Assembly (NCBI RefSeq): GCF_905171775.1
Contig: NC_053491.1
Location: forward strand, 140,769,983 to 140,833,982
From: Rana temporaria
Lineage: Eukaryota; Chordata; Amphibia; Anura; Ranidae
Reading direction: 5' to 3'
DNA length: 64,000 nucleotides
The number at the start of each line of letters is the position of its first letter. Position 1 is the first letter of the stretch. This document shows positions 45,714 through 57,851 of the stretch, piece by piece. The position numbers and the translations under genes were made by a program. The notes under the pieces are model-generated. The model ran no database searches and was not told the DNA's origin. It worked only from the letters and a program-made list of their open reading frames with translations.

Positions 45714-46855
45714 CAGGGATGCCCAACCATTGGCCCGGGCGCCACATGTGGCCCGCGGAGCCCTCTGATGTGGCCCGCGACCTCCTTCTCTGCGATGGCG
45801 GGTTGGCATGTATAGCGCCAACTCCTGCCACAGGTGGAGTGATACCAAATTCTCTCTGCCTGGGACGGCAACAGCTGGTGATACCTAAATGAAAGACTGT
45901 TATTAAAGGTGTTTAATACTAAAATCACAGTGTATATCTGGGTATATCTGTTCTGCAGTGGTTACTTGGCTGCTTTCAAACTGAACCGCAGGTGCAGAGC
46001 AGAACACCTGTGGTTTACCTGCACTGAGTCATAGGCCCCGTACACACGACCGAGTTTCTCGGCAGAATTCAGCCAGAAACTCGATCGGAGCCGTATTCTG
46101 ACGAGAAACCCGGTCGTGTGTACACTTTTGGCCAAGGAAACCGACGAGGAACTCGTCGAGCCAAATAGAGAACATGTTCTCTATTTCCTCGTTAGTCAAT
46201 GAGGAAACTTGGCTCGCCGAGATCCTCGGCAGCTTCACAAGGAACTCGACGAGCAAAACGATGTGTTTTGCCTGTCGATTTTCTCGGACGTGTGTACGGG
46301 GCCATAGACTTTTGTTATTACCCGTGGGTTGGTGCACTTCAGAAAGTGCACCACATCTGCAGGATATAATAGAAGTCTAAGTGCAGCTAACCTGCAGGAA
46401 AGCCACAGGTGTACTGCGCTGCATCCGGGGTGTGTGTAAACCGCAGCGCATCAGTGTGAAAGCAGCCTTAGGCTCCTTTGACATGATCAGTTCGACCCAA
46501 TTGGATCCTTCCTTCACCTCTATTGAGCCACAGATGTAAATGGACTTGTGGCCGTTTACACCCACCTACCACTAATTTGATCTGCTAAAAAAAAAACTGA
46601 AGGGGGGATATGTCCCCTTCCATCTGGGCAGATTGGAGGGCCAATAGAGTAGAGTGGGCTGTGCCCCTGTCTGCTCTGAATATGCAGAGTGGACATGGAC
46701 CTGTCATCTGCCTGCTTTGATAACACAAAAACCTCCTGCGCTCTGGTGTTTCGCCAAAACCGGGTGCTGCTCTGCCTGCTTTGTTCATTGTGGCCCGCGA
46801 CTGGTTACCAAGTCACTTAAGTGGCCCTTGCTCTTGAAAAGGTTGGGCACCCCTG
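45714..46855. mobile_element. hAT (Charlie-like) non-autonomous element
   Basis: Tips CAGGGATGCCCAACCATTGG and GGTTGGGCACCCCTG, with a perfect 8-bp duplication ACTTAAAG (45706-45713, 46856-46863). Subterminal GTGGCCCGCGAC is present at both sides. A Harbinger MITE is nested at 46034-46303. Confidence 0.93.
46034..46303. mobile_element. Harbinger MITE, GAAACTCGACGAG type, nested
   Basis: Tips GGCCCCGTACACACGACCG and CGGACGTGTGTACGGGGCC, with ATA on both sides (46031-46033, 46304-46306). The subterminal motif GGAACTCGACGAG is the one found in the autonomous element (near 2112-2130) and in the MITE at 63589. Confidence 0.9.
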
Positions 46856-47088
46856 ACTTAAAGTGTAACTAAACTCATCAATGTAACTGTTTCCCAAATC
46901 AAACTGATCATGTAATGCACCATGGCAACTGCAGATCAAACAGAGACTATAATGGCAGTTTCCTTGACTGTAATTGATAGGGGGGTTTAGTTCAGCTTTA
47001 AATCTGTAGCTGTAAAAATGTGGCTAATGGTGTCTTTAAATCCTCTGGCTATAACTATTCAGGCAATCAGTAATATCCTGTAAATCTA

Positions 47089-48548
47089 CAGGTGGTTTTC
47101 AAAAAATTAGCATATTGTGATAAAATTCATTATTTTCTGTAATGTACTGATAAACATTAGACTTTCATATATTTTAGATTCATTACACACAACTGAAGTA
47201 GTTCAAGCCTTTTTATTGTTTTAATATTGATGATTTTGGCATACAGATCATGAAAACCCAAAATTCCTATCTCAAAAAATTAGCATATCATGAAAAGGTT
47301 CTCTAAACGAGCTCTTAACCTAATCATCTGAATCAACTAATTAACTCTAAACACCTGCAAAAGATTCCTGGGGCTTTTTAAAACTCCCAGTCTGGTTCAT
47401 TACTCCTCAGTGGGACCTCAGTGGGAAGTCTGTGGGAAGGAAAAACGAGAAGAGGTGACCGGACCCTGAGGAAGATTGTGGAGAAGGACCGATTCCAGAC
47501 CTTGGGGGACCTGCGGAAGCAGTGGACTGAGTCTGGAGTAGAAACATCCAGAGCCATCGTGTACAGGCGTGTGCAAGAAATGGGCTACAGGTGCCGCATT
47601 CCCCAGGTCAAGACACTTTTGAACCAGAAACAGCGGCAGAAGTGCCTGACCTGGGCTACAGAGAAGCAACACTGGACTGTTGCTCAGTGGTCCAAAGTAC
47701 TTTTTTCGGATGAAAGCAAATTTTGCATGTCATTCGGTAATCAAGGTGCCAGAGTCTGGAGGAAGACTGGGGAGAAGGAAATGCCTGAAGGCCTGAAGTC
47801 CAGTGTCAAGTACCCACAGTCAGTGATGGTCTGGGGTGCCATGTCAGCTGCTGGTGTTGGTCCACTGTGTTTTATCAAGGGCAGGGTGAATGCAGCTAGC
47901 TATCAGGAGATTTTGGAGCACTTAATGCTTTCATCTGCTGAAAAGCTTTATGGAGATGAAGATTTCATTTTTCAGCACGACCTGGCACCTGCTCACAGTG
48001 CCAAAACCACTGGTAAATGGTTTACTGACCATGGTATTACTGTGCTCAATTGGCCTGCCAACTCTCCTGACCTGAACCCCATAGAGAATCTGTGGGATAT
48101 TGGGAAGAGAAAGTTGAGAGACGCAAGACCCAACACTCTGGATGAGCTTAAGGCCGCTACCGAAGCATCCTGGGCCTCCATAACACCTCAGCAGTGCCAC
48201 AGGCTGATTGCCTCCATGCCACGCCGCATTGAAGCAGTCATTTCTGCAAAAGGATTCCCGACCAAGTATTGAGTGCATAACTGAACATAATTATTTGAAG
48301 GTTGACTTTTTTTTATTAAAAACACTTTTCTTTTATTGGTCAGATGAAATATGCTAATTTTTTGAGATAGGAATTTTGGGTTTTCATGAGCTGTATGCCA
48401 AAATCATCAATATTAAAACAATAAAAAGGCTTAAACTACTTCAGTTGTGTGTAATGAATCTAAAATATATGAAAGTCTAATGTTTATCAGTACATTACAG
48501 AAAATAATGAACTTTATCACAATATGCTAATTTTTTGAGAACCACCTG
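47089..48548 (+). mobile_element. Tc1-like transposon with ~210-bp IR/DR ends
   Basis: Tips CAGGTGGTTTTCAAAAAATT and AATTTTTTGAGAACCACCTG, flanked by TA (47087-47088, 48549-48550). Terminal inverted repeats of ~210 bp carry a second internal AAAAAATTAGCATAT copy (about 47275 and 48357), an IR/DR arrangement. Length 1460 bp. The inverted repeats are still very similar, suggesting moderate age. Confidence 0.95.
47421..48272 (+). CDS. Tc1-like DD34E transposase lacking the N-terminal DNA-binding part
   Basis: 283 residues against about 340 in intact relatives. The frame contains RTLRKIVEKDRF (second helix-turn-helix region), then the catalytic triad: Asp in LFSDESKF, Asp in FQHDLAPAHSAK and Glu in NSPDLNPIENLW, with 34 residues between the last two. 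It ends normally at KGFPTKY. Before about 47440 the family frame is lost: CAGTGGGAAGTCTGTGGGAA runs straight into CGAGAAGAGGTGACCGG, so an internal deletion removed the first helix-turn-helix and changed the frame. The Met at 47421 is therefore only a nominal start. The catalytic core looks intact, but TIR binding should be lost, so the copy is probably non-autonomous. Confidence 0.85.
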   Translation: MGSLWEGKTRRGDRTLRKIVEKDRFQTLGDLRKQWTESGVETSRAIVYRRVQEMGYRCRIPQVKTLLNQKQRQKCLTWATEKQHWTVAQWSKVLFSDESKFCMSFGNQGARVWRKTGEKEMPEGLKSSVKYPQSVMVWGAMSAAGVGPLCFIKGRVNAASYQEILEHLMLSSAEKLYGDEDFIFQHDLAPAHSAKTTGKWFTDHGITVLNWPANSPDLNPIENLWDIGKRKLRDARPNTLDELKAATEASWASITPQQCHRLIASMPRRIEAVISAKGFPTKY

Positions 48549-48575
48549 TATATGTTCCATTATTAGTTGTTATGG

Positions 48576-48579
48576 CCTG

Positions 48580-48620
<41 letters not shown>
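48576..48620. repeat. (AT)n microsatellite
   Basis: TA dinucleotide run, followed by ACACATATACATA to 48640. A second run lies at 48811-48850 with degenerate GATATA to 48905. Confidence 0.95.
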
Positions 48621-48628
<8 letters not shown>

Positions 48629-48639
48629 TATATATATAT

Positions 48640-48808
48640 ACACTGTATTTAGTGGCGTATAACACTCACTTTTTTACCCTGAAAATAGAGGGTAAACTGT
48701 TCCTGCGTGTTATACGCAGGGGGCTGTGGAAAGGTTTTTTCCTGAAATTTCCCTCTTAAAGTTAGGGTGTGTTTTATACCCCTGTGCGTGTTATACGTCG
48801 ATAAATAC

Positions 48809-48812
<4 letters not shown>
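48640..48812. mobile_element. Small TACCGTATTTAT-type MITE
   Basis: Left tip CACTGTATTTAGTGGCGTATA, right tip TATACGTCGATAAATACGG. Related to 16058-16544; both are flanked by TA-rich sequence. Confidence 0.65.
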
Positions 48813-48848
<36 letters not shown>

Positions 48849-49711
48849 TATATAGATAGATATATATATATATAGATATATATCTATAGATATATATCTA
48901 TAGATGTATATGTAAAACAAACAGTATATAACAAATATGTATATCTTTAAATATACCCAAACATTTTTAACATGCTTTGGTTTTGATGTGGTTAATGTAA
49001 TGTGGTCTCTTTCACCCAACCACTGTAACTGAAGCAATAATAATTTGCGCTGGCTAAACTATGCCAAAAACTACATGTTGTTTTAATTAAATGTTCTTCT
49101 AGTTGTATCTTGAAAAGCTTACATTACAAAATGTGGACAAGCATTTTTGGGGCTGTAACAAAATATTTGCTGCTAAACATAGGATCACTGATTTATTCCA
49201 TAACTAATTAACAAGTTTGTTTTTAAGGGAGATAAAGGAATTAAGAGGACCTTAGCCAATAAATAGTTCATGTTCCTAACGGCTAAAACTTGAATAATCA
49301 GAATCCATTAGTAAGCGTCTTTGCTAGGATTGTAAAAGGCCTAGGGCACCTTTGGGTACCCCAGGGAGGGTAGTTATGCGGCCCATGTGATGCACTATGG
49401 AGAACAGTGGGTGCGGTTGAATTACATTAACAGTAGGTGGGGCTTACAGGGGCATGTTAAATAAACCCCAAGCCTCCTTGCACCAATAATATATCCTTTG
49501 ATTGATGTGTCACAAGCAGTAGTTGCACAGACATTTAAAGTCAGCATAATCATTTAAAAAATGAAAATCTTCCATTATGCTTTTCTGTGCAAAGAATATA
49601 GGCATAACACTTGGTCTGAGCCTACCTTAAAAAAAGAACTTAATTAAAATAGTCACTAACTGCTTAGAAACCAGGAATTGTTGAGACAATAAGTACATTG
49701 ATTAGAATAAT
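48813..49711. other. Gene-free spacer
   Basis: Begins with a TATAGA microsatellite (to 48905). The remainder shows no gene or named repeat. Confidence 0.4.
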
Positions 49712-50676
49712 TTAACCACTTAAGACCCGTACCTTTATGCAGGTAAAGGACCTGGCCAGTTTTTGCGATTCGGCACTGCCTCGCTTTAACTGACAATTGC
49801 GGGGTCGTGCGATTTGGCTCCCAAACAAAATTGGCGTCCTTTTTTCCCCACAAATAGAGCTTTCTTTTGGTGGTATTTGATCATCTCTGCGTTTTATTTT
49901 TTTGCGCTATAAACAAAAATAGAGAGAAAAATTTGAAAAAAAAATCTATATTTTTTACTTTTTGCTATAATAAATATCCCCCAAAAATATATAAAAAAAC
50001 ATATTTTTTTCTCAGTTTAGGCCGATACGCATTCTTCTACATATTTTTGGTAAAAAAAATCGCAATAAGCGTTTATCGATTGGTTTGCGCAAAATTTATA
50101 TTGTTTACAAAATAGGGGATAGTTTTATTGCATTTTTATTAATATTTTTTTTTTTTTACTACTAATGGCGGCGATCAGCGATTTTTTTCGTGACTGCGAC
50201 ATTATGGCGGACACATCGGACAATTTTGACACATTTTTGAGACCATTGTCATTTTCACAGCAAAAAATGCTATAAAAATGCATTGTTTACTGTGAAAATG
50301 ACAATTGCAGTTTAGGAGTTAACCACTAGGGGGCGCTGAAGGGGTTAAGTGTGACCTCATATGTGTTTCTAACTGTAGGGGGCGGAGCTGGATGTGTGAC
50401 ATCATTGATCGTGTTTCCCTATATCAGGGAACGCACGATCAATGACACTGCCACAGTGAAGAACAGGGAAGGTGTGTTTACACACACCTCTCCCCGTTCT
50501 TCAGCTCCGGAGGACCGATCGCGGGACACCGGCGGCGATCGGGTCCCGCGGTCACGGAGCTTTGGACCAGGTCGTGTGCGCGCACGACCCCACGGCTGGG
50601 CTTAAAGGGTACAGGTACGTGGATGTGCCCAGCCTTGCCATTCTGCCGACGTATATCGGCGTGAAGGGGTCCTTAA
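49712..50676. mobile_element. ~960-bp MITE with TTAACCACTTAAGACC ends
   Basis: Tips TTAACCACTTAAGACCCG and GGGGTCCTTAA. Landmarks: TAGAGCTTTCTTTTGGTGG, inverted CATTGTCATTTTCACAG / CTGTGAAAATGACAATTG at 50244-50310, and GGTTAACCACTAGGGGGCGC-like at 50320. Non-coding; a degenerate piece lies at 39595-39700. Confidence 0.75.
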
Positions 50677-50823
50677 TATATGTATAATATAGTGTGTATA
50701 GTGCAGGAGTCTGCAACGTACAGAGGGTTTGTATTGCACAGATTGCTGGGTTTTAGTGTACATAACACAGAGTGCAGCGGTCAGAGATACATAACACAAA
50801 GAGTGCTGGAGTCAAGAATACTT

Positions 50824-51205
50824 AAAGGGGTTGTAAAGGATTTTTTTTTCCCTCTAAATAGCTTCCTTTACCTTAGTGCAGTCCTCCTTCACTTACTTCA
50901 TCCTTCGATTTTGCTTTTAAATGCTTTCTTCTGAGAAATCCTCACTTTCTGTTCTTCTGTCTGTAACTACACATGGTAATGCGAGGCTTTCTCCCTGGTG
51001 TGGAGAAAGCCTCTTGAGGGGGGAGGGGACGAGCAGGAGTGTCAGGACATCCACTAACACACAGCTCCTTTTTCAATCTGCAAAGTAGAGAGCGTCCTGA
51101 CTTGCCTGCTCGCCCCCTCCCCCCTCAAAAGGCTTTCTCCACACCAGGGAGAAAGCCTTGCATTACTGTGTGTAGTTACAGACAGAAGAACAGGAACAGG
51201 GTCTA
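50824..51205. mobile_element. AAAGGGGTTGTAAAGG MITE (2), 3' truncated
   Basis: Starts AAAGGGGTTGTAAAGGATT and follows 17764-18269 through the central palindrome, then stops near GACAGAAGAACAGGAAC without its right tip. Confidence 0.75.
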
Positions 51206-51642
51206 AGAAATCCCACTCCTTTCCTTCATCTACTTTGTTAGTAGGTACTTACAAACCTTTAAAGCCTGACTTCTACTCAGCCTGTAGGGATTGAAGCAAG
51301 GGGTCAGCTAACCCCTCTAAAAAGCCTTTTGTAAAAAGTTACGCCCCCCACTTTTACATGTATGGGGAATAATTGTGTATCCCGACAAGCCATTGAATAG
51401 TTTTTTACTCTCTGCAGGGTGGTCTCTTTACCCTGCTCTGGTGGACCCCACTTGTCAGGGTGTCTCCCTACCCAGTGTTCCAGTCAATGTCCCCAGAAAA
51501 GATGGATTCCACTTTGTTGGGGGACTCCACCTTCAGTCAGTTTCCTGAATTGGACTCTTCCTAGGACATAGACACCGGTGTTGCAGTACATTTGCACCCA
51601 GGAAAGAGTGAGCATTCTGTCTGTTACAGGACAAGTAACCTG

Positions 51643-52315
51643 GGGCCAAATCCTCAAAAGAGATACGACGGAGTAACTGCTGTTACTCCGTCGTATCCCT
51701 GGTCCTAACTTTGGAACTGATCCACAGAATCAGTTTCCCATAGTTAGGACGAAGATCCGACATGTGTAATTGAATTACACTGTCGGATCTTAGGATGCAG
51801 TACCGCATCTGCCGCTGGGGGCATTTCGTGTCAAAATGCCGCCTCGGGTATGCAAATTAGGACTTACGGAGATCCACGAAGCTTTTCAGCTTCGTTTTTC
51901 TCCGTAAGTTTTATTTTGCAAACGCAAAATTAGGGCTGCTTTTACAAGGTGTAAACTGTTTACACCTTGTAAAAACAGACCTTTCTTGCTAGCGACGCGA
52001 TTTTTTTTAATTTTAAATTTTTTTTTGGCCGCCGTATCTTTTTTTTTACCCGACGCAACTTTATTGTCCCGTCGTGATCCACAAAGCCCGGCGTAACGTA
52101 ATTTCGCGCTATGCACGTTGGGAAAATGACGTCACGAGCATGCGCAGTACGGCCGGCGCGGGAGAGGAGAAGAGGAACGCCTTGCGCCGGCCGGATTTAA
52201 GTTACGGATTTCTAGGTAAGTGCTTTGTGGATCGGGCACTTAGGTAGAAATTTTGCGGCGGTGTAACTTAAATAGAAAAAAATTACGTTGCGCCGCTTCT
52301 TTGTGGATTACCCCC
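51643..52315 (+). mobile_element. GGGCCAGATTCA MITE, copy 3
   Basis: Begins GGGGCCAAATCCTCAAAAG and ends TTTGTGGATTACCCC. It has GATCCGACATGTG/CTGTCGGATC, GGTATGCAAATTAGG and GAGCATGCGCAGTACGGCC. Confidence 0.8.
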
Positions 52316-53483
52316 TCGGTTCCTAATCTGGACGATACTTAGGCCCCTTTCAAACTGGGGCGTTATTCAAGCGTTTTTCGAGCGTTATTCGAGCAAAGCC
52401 TAATCTGCAATCCCAATGTGCTGGTAAAGCACCACTAAGACACCACTTAGAATCTGGCGCAACTGTGCATGGTAGCCAATCAGCTTCTAACTTCAGCTTG
52501 TTCAGTTAAGCATTGACAATAAAAGCTGGAATTTGATTGGTTTCTATTCAGAGCTACACCAGATTTTGCACTCTCCAGTTTTAGTAAATAACACCCTATG
52601 TGTGTATGATGCACAGAAGCATAACCTAACTAAGGCGACTTCCTCAGTAATTTATCACCTGTGTTTTTTTTATTTGGCTGACAAGTTTAATGTTTCCTGG
52701 TGGCTGTGCCATGAGCAGCATATTTTTATTAGATTTTAACATTTCTGACATTTAAAAATACTATAAAAAAAAGTGGTGGAATACCCTGCTGTGGATTTGG
52801 CAGTCCTTTCTGGGTACTTTTCACTTTTTTGTATCTATTGTAGAGTTTCCCATTGATTTCAACTTAGGATGGTAAACTTCCAAAGAAAGGTTTGTCTCAG
52901 TTCCAAGCGGACATATTATAGTGCCTGAAATGCCATGAAAAACATCAACTGCTGCCAATGGTTGGAGCTCAGTGGGGAAAATGAAGGTTTACTGGAACAG
53001 AAAATATATTAATTTTCCAACTCATTAGTTTGAAGTCTGTTTGTTTGCGATCAGAAACGTAAAATTAAATATATATATTTTTTTGTTCCGAATATATTAC
53101 AAAGTGCATTATGATAGCAGAAACTATGAACTATCACTCACAGTTGAACAGCCTGCTCCTTAACTGGGAAAACTAGACACTATGCAAGTATCAAGGCAAC
53201 TTGGCGAGGTCTAATAATTGCTGCTATGTTTTCCAAATGAAGATAAAATACTCATTGGCAATTTTGCTAGGCTGCAAATCATAATCAGAAAATGTTCTCT
53301 GTTACAACAACTTGTGGCCAATGTAATTATCTAGCTAATCCAATGGATTTTCTGATGAACGCTGTGGTTTTCTATTACACTTTTTTTTTTAATCATGGCC
53401 AATGATACCCTTATGATGCACATATGGAACAAGAAACTGAATGATCAGAGTTACCTAATTTGGGCTGATTTATTAAAGTCTAA
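52316..53483. other. Gene-free spacer
   Basis: 52345-52400 is a MITE tip (GGCCCCTTTCAAACTGGGGC). The rest is AT-rich with no recognised feature. Confidence 0.4.
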
Positions 53484-54181
53484 GGGCCAGATCCACAGCC
53501 AGCCACCGTAACTAAAATATTCCCATTTAAGTTACACTGCTGGAAAATTTCTACCTAAGTGCCCGATCCACAAAGCACTTACCTAGAAATTTTCGGCTGT
53601 GTAACTTAAATCCGGCCGGCGCTAGGCGTTCCTATTCAAATGGGGCGAGTCCCATTTAAATTAGGCACGCTCCCGCGCCGGCCGTACTGCGCATGCTCAA
53701 GACGTCATTTTCCCGACGTGCTTTGCGCGGTTTTACGTTGCGCCGGGTTTTGAGAATCGCGACGGGCGTAAAAAAAAAATACGAGTTGCGCCGGGAAAAA
53801 AAATAAATTGAAAAAAAAAAGACGGCGACGCGGGATAGAAGGGTCTACTTTTACAAGGCCTAAACAGTTTAGGCCTTGTAAAAGCAGCCCTAATTTTACG
53901 ATTGCAAACTAATACTTACACAGAAAAAACGAAGCTGAAAAGCTTCGTGGATCTCCGTAAGTGCTAATTTGCATACCCAAAGCGGCATTTCGACTCGAAA
54001 TGCCCCCAGCGGCGGATGCGGTACTGCATCCTAAGATCCGACAGTGTAAGTCCCTTACACATGTCGGATCTCCTGCCTATCTATTGGAAACTGATTCTGT
54101 GGATCAGTTCCAAAGATAGAAACAGGGATACGACGGCGTATCAGTAGATACGCCGTCGTATCCCTTTTGTGGATCTGGCCC
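53484..54181 (-). mobile_element. GGGCCAGATTCA MITE, copy 4 (inverted)
   Basis: Tips GGGCCAGATCCACAGCC and TTTTGTGGATCTGGCCC. Internal landmarks appear in reverse order relative to copies 1-3 (CTGCGCATGCTC, then TTTGCATACCC, then CCGACAGTGTAA). Flanks TAA and TTA. Confidence 0.85.
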
Positions 54182-55029
54182 TTAGTGCTCCTATGCCCAC
54201 CCCCAGCAGCCCTAGAAACCCATGTATTTACTTGTCCTCACTCTACCAAGATCTTCACTCCCAGTTCTTTTCCACTCATTTCTTTTTTTTTTAATCTTTA
54301 CCTCACTGTGCAACCTCCATTGATTGCAATGAAAAGTTCATACTCAATTAGTTCAAGCTTCACAGCACGGTACCCATAGCAATCCTGCACCAATATGACA
54401 TTAGTACATTGAATTCCTATTCGTTTTTATGAGTTAGTAACTGTTTGGCTCCTTGCATTTTTTATTGAGCGGGACCAATAGTATTTATTGTAGTGCACCT
54501 AAGTAGTCTACTAGTGTTAGGTAAATGTAAATTCATACCCGGATGCCTATTAGACTCTTGTTTGGACAGATTTAAGTGAGTTATTCCTAAAAATTACAGG
54601 CCTACAGTATAAAATGCCAAATTTCCTTGCAAATAATGGTACCGCTTTCAGCACCTAAAATCTGAAATAATCATACCGCTAGGGAGGTTAAGACTAATTG
54701 CTTACCCTGTGCCAGTTTTTATGACCTGGGCGTTATATTACACCAGTCATATTTCTTTGCACATACCTACACTTGTCTATGAGAACCCCTTGCTGTCCTG
54801 CAGGTAGCCTTTTTCTGTAGCAATACCCCTGGCCTCACGGGTTGGGCCTAGGTTGAGCCTGCTGCAGGCTTTTATCCCTCTAGACCCCTTGGTCTATCAA
54901 GGGCAGGTAGCGCCACCACCCCCATTTTATTTTTGATTTAATTGCTAATTAGGGAGATTTTTAGGGGGGCTGCAACCTCTTTCTAACACACCTAAGCGCG
55001 GAACCTCTACTATTATTTTTTTCTTAATA
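54182..55029. other. Gene-free spacer
   Basis: No coding signal or named repeat. A repeat edge (ATCATACCGCTAGGGAGG) lies near 54672. Confidence 0.4.
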
Positions 55030-55310
55030 CAGTGGGGAGCAGTGGACATTACAGTGGGGAGCTGTGGACATTACAGTAGGGGGATGAAGACAATAAAGTG
55101 GGGGGGCTGGGGATATTAAAGTGGAGGGAGCTGTGGACATTAAAGTGGGGGGCTGAGGACATTAAATTGGGGGAGGCTAAGGACTGTGATTTGGGGGAGC
55201 TGAGAAATGTAATGTGGGGGCAATGAGGGCAGTAATGTGAAGGGGGCTGAGTATAGTAATGTGGGGTGGCTGAGAACTGTAATGTGGGGGGATAACGTAA
55301 ATAGGGGCAA
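55030..55310. repeat. G-rich minisatellite, ~23-32 bp unit
   Basis: Degenerate units of CAGTGGGGAGCTGTGGACATT and similar (GGGGGCTGAGGACATTAAA). Purine-rich on the plus strand, about ten units. Confidence 0.75.
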
Positions 55311-56400
55311 AGGACAATACTGGGGGGTGTTGGTGTCAAGGAAGTGTGAGAACATTACTGTAGAAGGGGGGTGATATAAAGGAGGACCTGAGGACACTCA
55401 TCAAAAGGGAGAGGACTCTGATGTGCACTTGGGACTGAGGATGCTGATGTAAGAATGGGTTCAGATCTGTACATGTGCATTAGGTGCACACGTTGTGGGT
55501 AGGTCAGCCCAATTTAATGGGCTGCACTACCCGCAAGAAACACAGAGACAGACGTCCTTGACCTTTTTTTCCAAAATAGTGCCGCAGCAACATGTGGTTT
55601 GGCATAAATGCGAAAAGGCGCCATGGGTAACGTCATGATGTTCGGACCTCAAAAGTTTGCTCAGTGAATTTTAATTCATTACCCCTGCTTTAGGGTATTG
55701 TTGCAACTTGCCACTTTGTCTGACACCAATCATTCCTATTTGTCCATCACTTTGATGACCTAATTTACCGATCAATAGTAATATAGAGGAGGTAGGAAGT
55801 GACAGGCAAGCTTCGGCATTATGAAAAAGTGTTGGAGCTTTGCCTTTCAGAACAGCCTGGTTTTTAGGTGTATATGCAGGCTTGAAACTGTTGTAATTGA
55901 CTGCAATTTACTGTGCCAGAAATTTGTTTCAGATTTTTTTTGTAGAGGCCCATAGGTTGATTTACTAAAGGCCAATAGGCTGTTCTTTCATGTCCTTGCC
56001 GTGATTGGTTATTCTTTGCAAAGGGACACTTCATTGCATCCACTAAGCTCTATTTCCCTTCAAGCCATTATCTCTTTAAAGAGGATATTACATCACAATA
56101 ATATTATAGCATAAACATATATTATAGTTGCAAGTGTTAGTGTCTGGTCCGTGAGGGCTGTGCATTACCTGGATCAATGTTGCCAACCCACCATTACTGA
56201 CAAGATGCCCAAAATTTACAAACAGCAACAAGTTTTACTGACAAAAATCATGGCATTTACTGGCAGAGACAGGTTTTTTTTGCTGACACTTCAAAAAAGT
56301 ACATAAAGTGGCAGTTTTAAGTGCAAATATCAATATTCAGGCTATAGACACATAGCTAGTGCTATTAGCAACACTGACCTGGATGCAGAGTCTCTTTTAA
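55311..56400. other. Gene-free spacer
   Basis: Nothing recognised except short repeat edges such as GGTTGATTTACTAAAGGCC near 55953. Confidence 0.4.
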
Positions 56401-56797
56401 GCCTCATAAACACAATCGAACTTCCATCTGACTTTTCGTGGACTTTGTTCCGAATGGGCGTTGGCCGTGAACTTGGTATGCATACACACGGCAGGACTTT
56501 TTCAGCCAACTTTCACCAAATCACGTGTTTTTTCAGCTCTTTTTTTCAGCTCTTTACCGCCACCCTGTGGGCACCCTGTTCTGCTATTGTTGTCTGATCC
56601 TTAGCATTGGTTCTGAGAATGCGTTTTTGTACTTTGGACTTTAGTTGCCAGAAAGTTTGTCTGTTTGCACAGCGAACATTTGTCCGATGAAAAACACAAA
56701 AAGTTTGTCCGATAGAGCGTACACGCGGTCATATTGTCCAATCAAACAGGTCCGCTGGACATATGTTGTCAAAAAGTCTGATCGTGTGTATGGGCCT
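56401..56797. mobile_element. Harbinger MITE, relative of 28764-29199
   Basis: Starts GCCTCATAAACACAATCG and ends GATCGTGTGTATGGGCC. It shares TTTTTTCAGCTCTTTACCGC and TTGGTTCTGAGAATGCG with 28764-29199. Confidence 0.75.
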
Positions 56798-56842
56798 TTA
56801 GTCTTTCTATCCCCAGATCTGACTTACCATGTGTGCCTTTAA

Positions 56843-57271
56843 GGCCTCGTACAGACAGGCAAATATGTAGGTTTTCAGCGTACATTCTGTATGATGGCTG
56901 TACACACCATCATACAGAAATCATACAGAAATCCGCGCGTACACGATACGCGGCGACGAGGCCGCGCCGTCGCCGCGACGATGACGCGGCGACGTGCGCG
57001 GCCCTGGAAGTCATTCGACGCATGCGAGGGATTGCGGCCGCTCGGACATGTACGGTAAGTCTGTACAGATGACCGAACGTGTCCGACTGACAGGATTCCA
57101 GCGGGCATGTTTCTAAGCAAGTTTAGAAACATTTGCCTGCTCGAAAACGGTCTGGCGGGCAAATGTACGCTGGAATCCTGTCCGCTCGGCTGTACAGACG
57201 ACCGAACATGTCTGCTGAAACTGGTCTGCGGACCAGTTTCAGCAAACATGTTCGGTCGTGTGTACGGGGCC
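56843..57271. mobile_element. Multi-hairpin Harbinger MITE (6)
   Basis: Tips GGCCTCGTACAGACAGGC and GGTCGTGTGTACGGGGCC, TTA after the right tip. Chain of hairpins, for example TTTCTAAGCAAGTTTAGAAA. Overlapping frames on both strands are hairpin shadows. Confidence 0.85.
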
Positions 57272-57442
57272 TTAGATCTGATCTTTTAGGAATAACACTA
57301 GCCATATATGGCTGAAATGTAGGCTGATTTCTGATGAATTGACCAAAATTAAAGCTGTGGGTGGTCCCTTCAGCACCACCTAGCTCAACAAATTTTAATT
57401 ACAAAATTTAAGTGGCCATTGTAAAATTGTTGTTGGAACAAT

Positions 57443-57851
57443 GGGGTAGATTCAGTTATCTCCGCCTAAAGTTACGGCGGCGCAGCGTAGTGTATTTACG
57501 CTACGCCTCCGCAACTTACAGGAGCAAGTGCTGTATTCAGAAAGCACTTGCTTCGTAAGTTGCGGCGGCGTAGAGTAAAAGGGGCCGGCGTAAGCGCGCG
57601 TTATTCAAATGATCCGGTAGGGGGCGTGGATCATTTAAATTAGGCGCGTTCACGTACGTTTGTGAATCGGCGTAAGTATGTAATTTGCATACTCTACGCT
57701 GACAACTACGGAAGCGCCACCTAGCGGCCAGCGTGATAATGCACCCTAAGATACGACGACGTAAGAGACTTATGCCAGTCGTATCTTAGGCTAATGTCGG
57801 CGTATCTAGCTTTCTGGATACGCCGGCGTAAATCGTTCGTGAATCTACCCC
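57443..57851. mobile_element. MITE with GGGGTAGATTCA ends
   Basis: Tips GGGGTAGATTCAG and GTGAATCTACCCC, with AAT on both sides (57440-57442, 57852-57854). A shorter relative of the GGGCCAGATTCA family (TTTGCATACTC, CATTTAAATTAGGCGCG). Confidence 0.8.

Noticed and set aside
53700..53720. NRF1/octamer-like sites as evidence of a nearby gene promoter
   Set aside because: The same sites occur at the same place in every copy of the GGGCCAGATTCA MITE, so they belong to the element.
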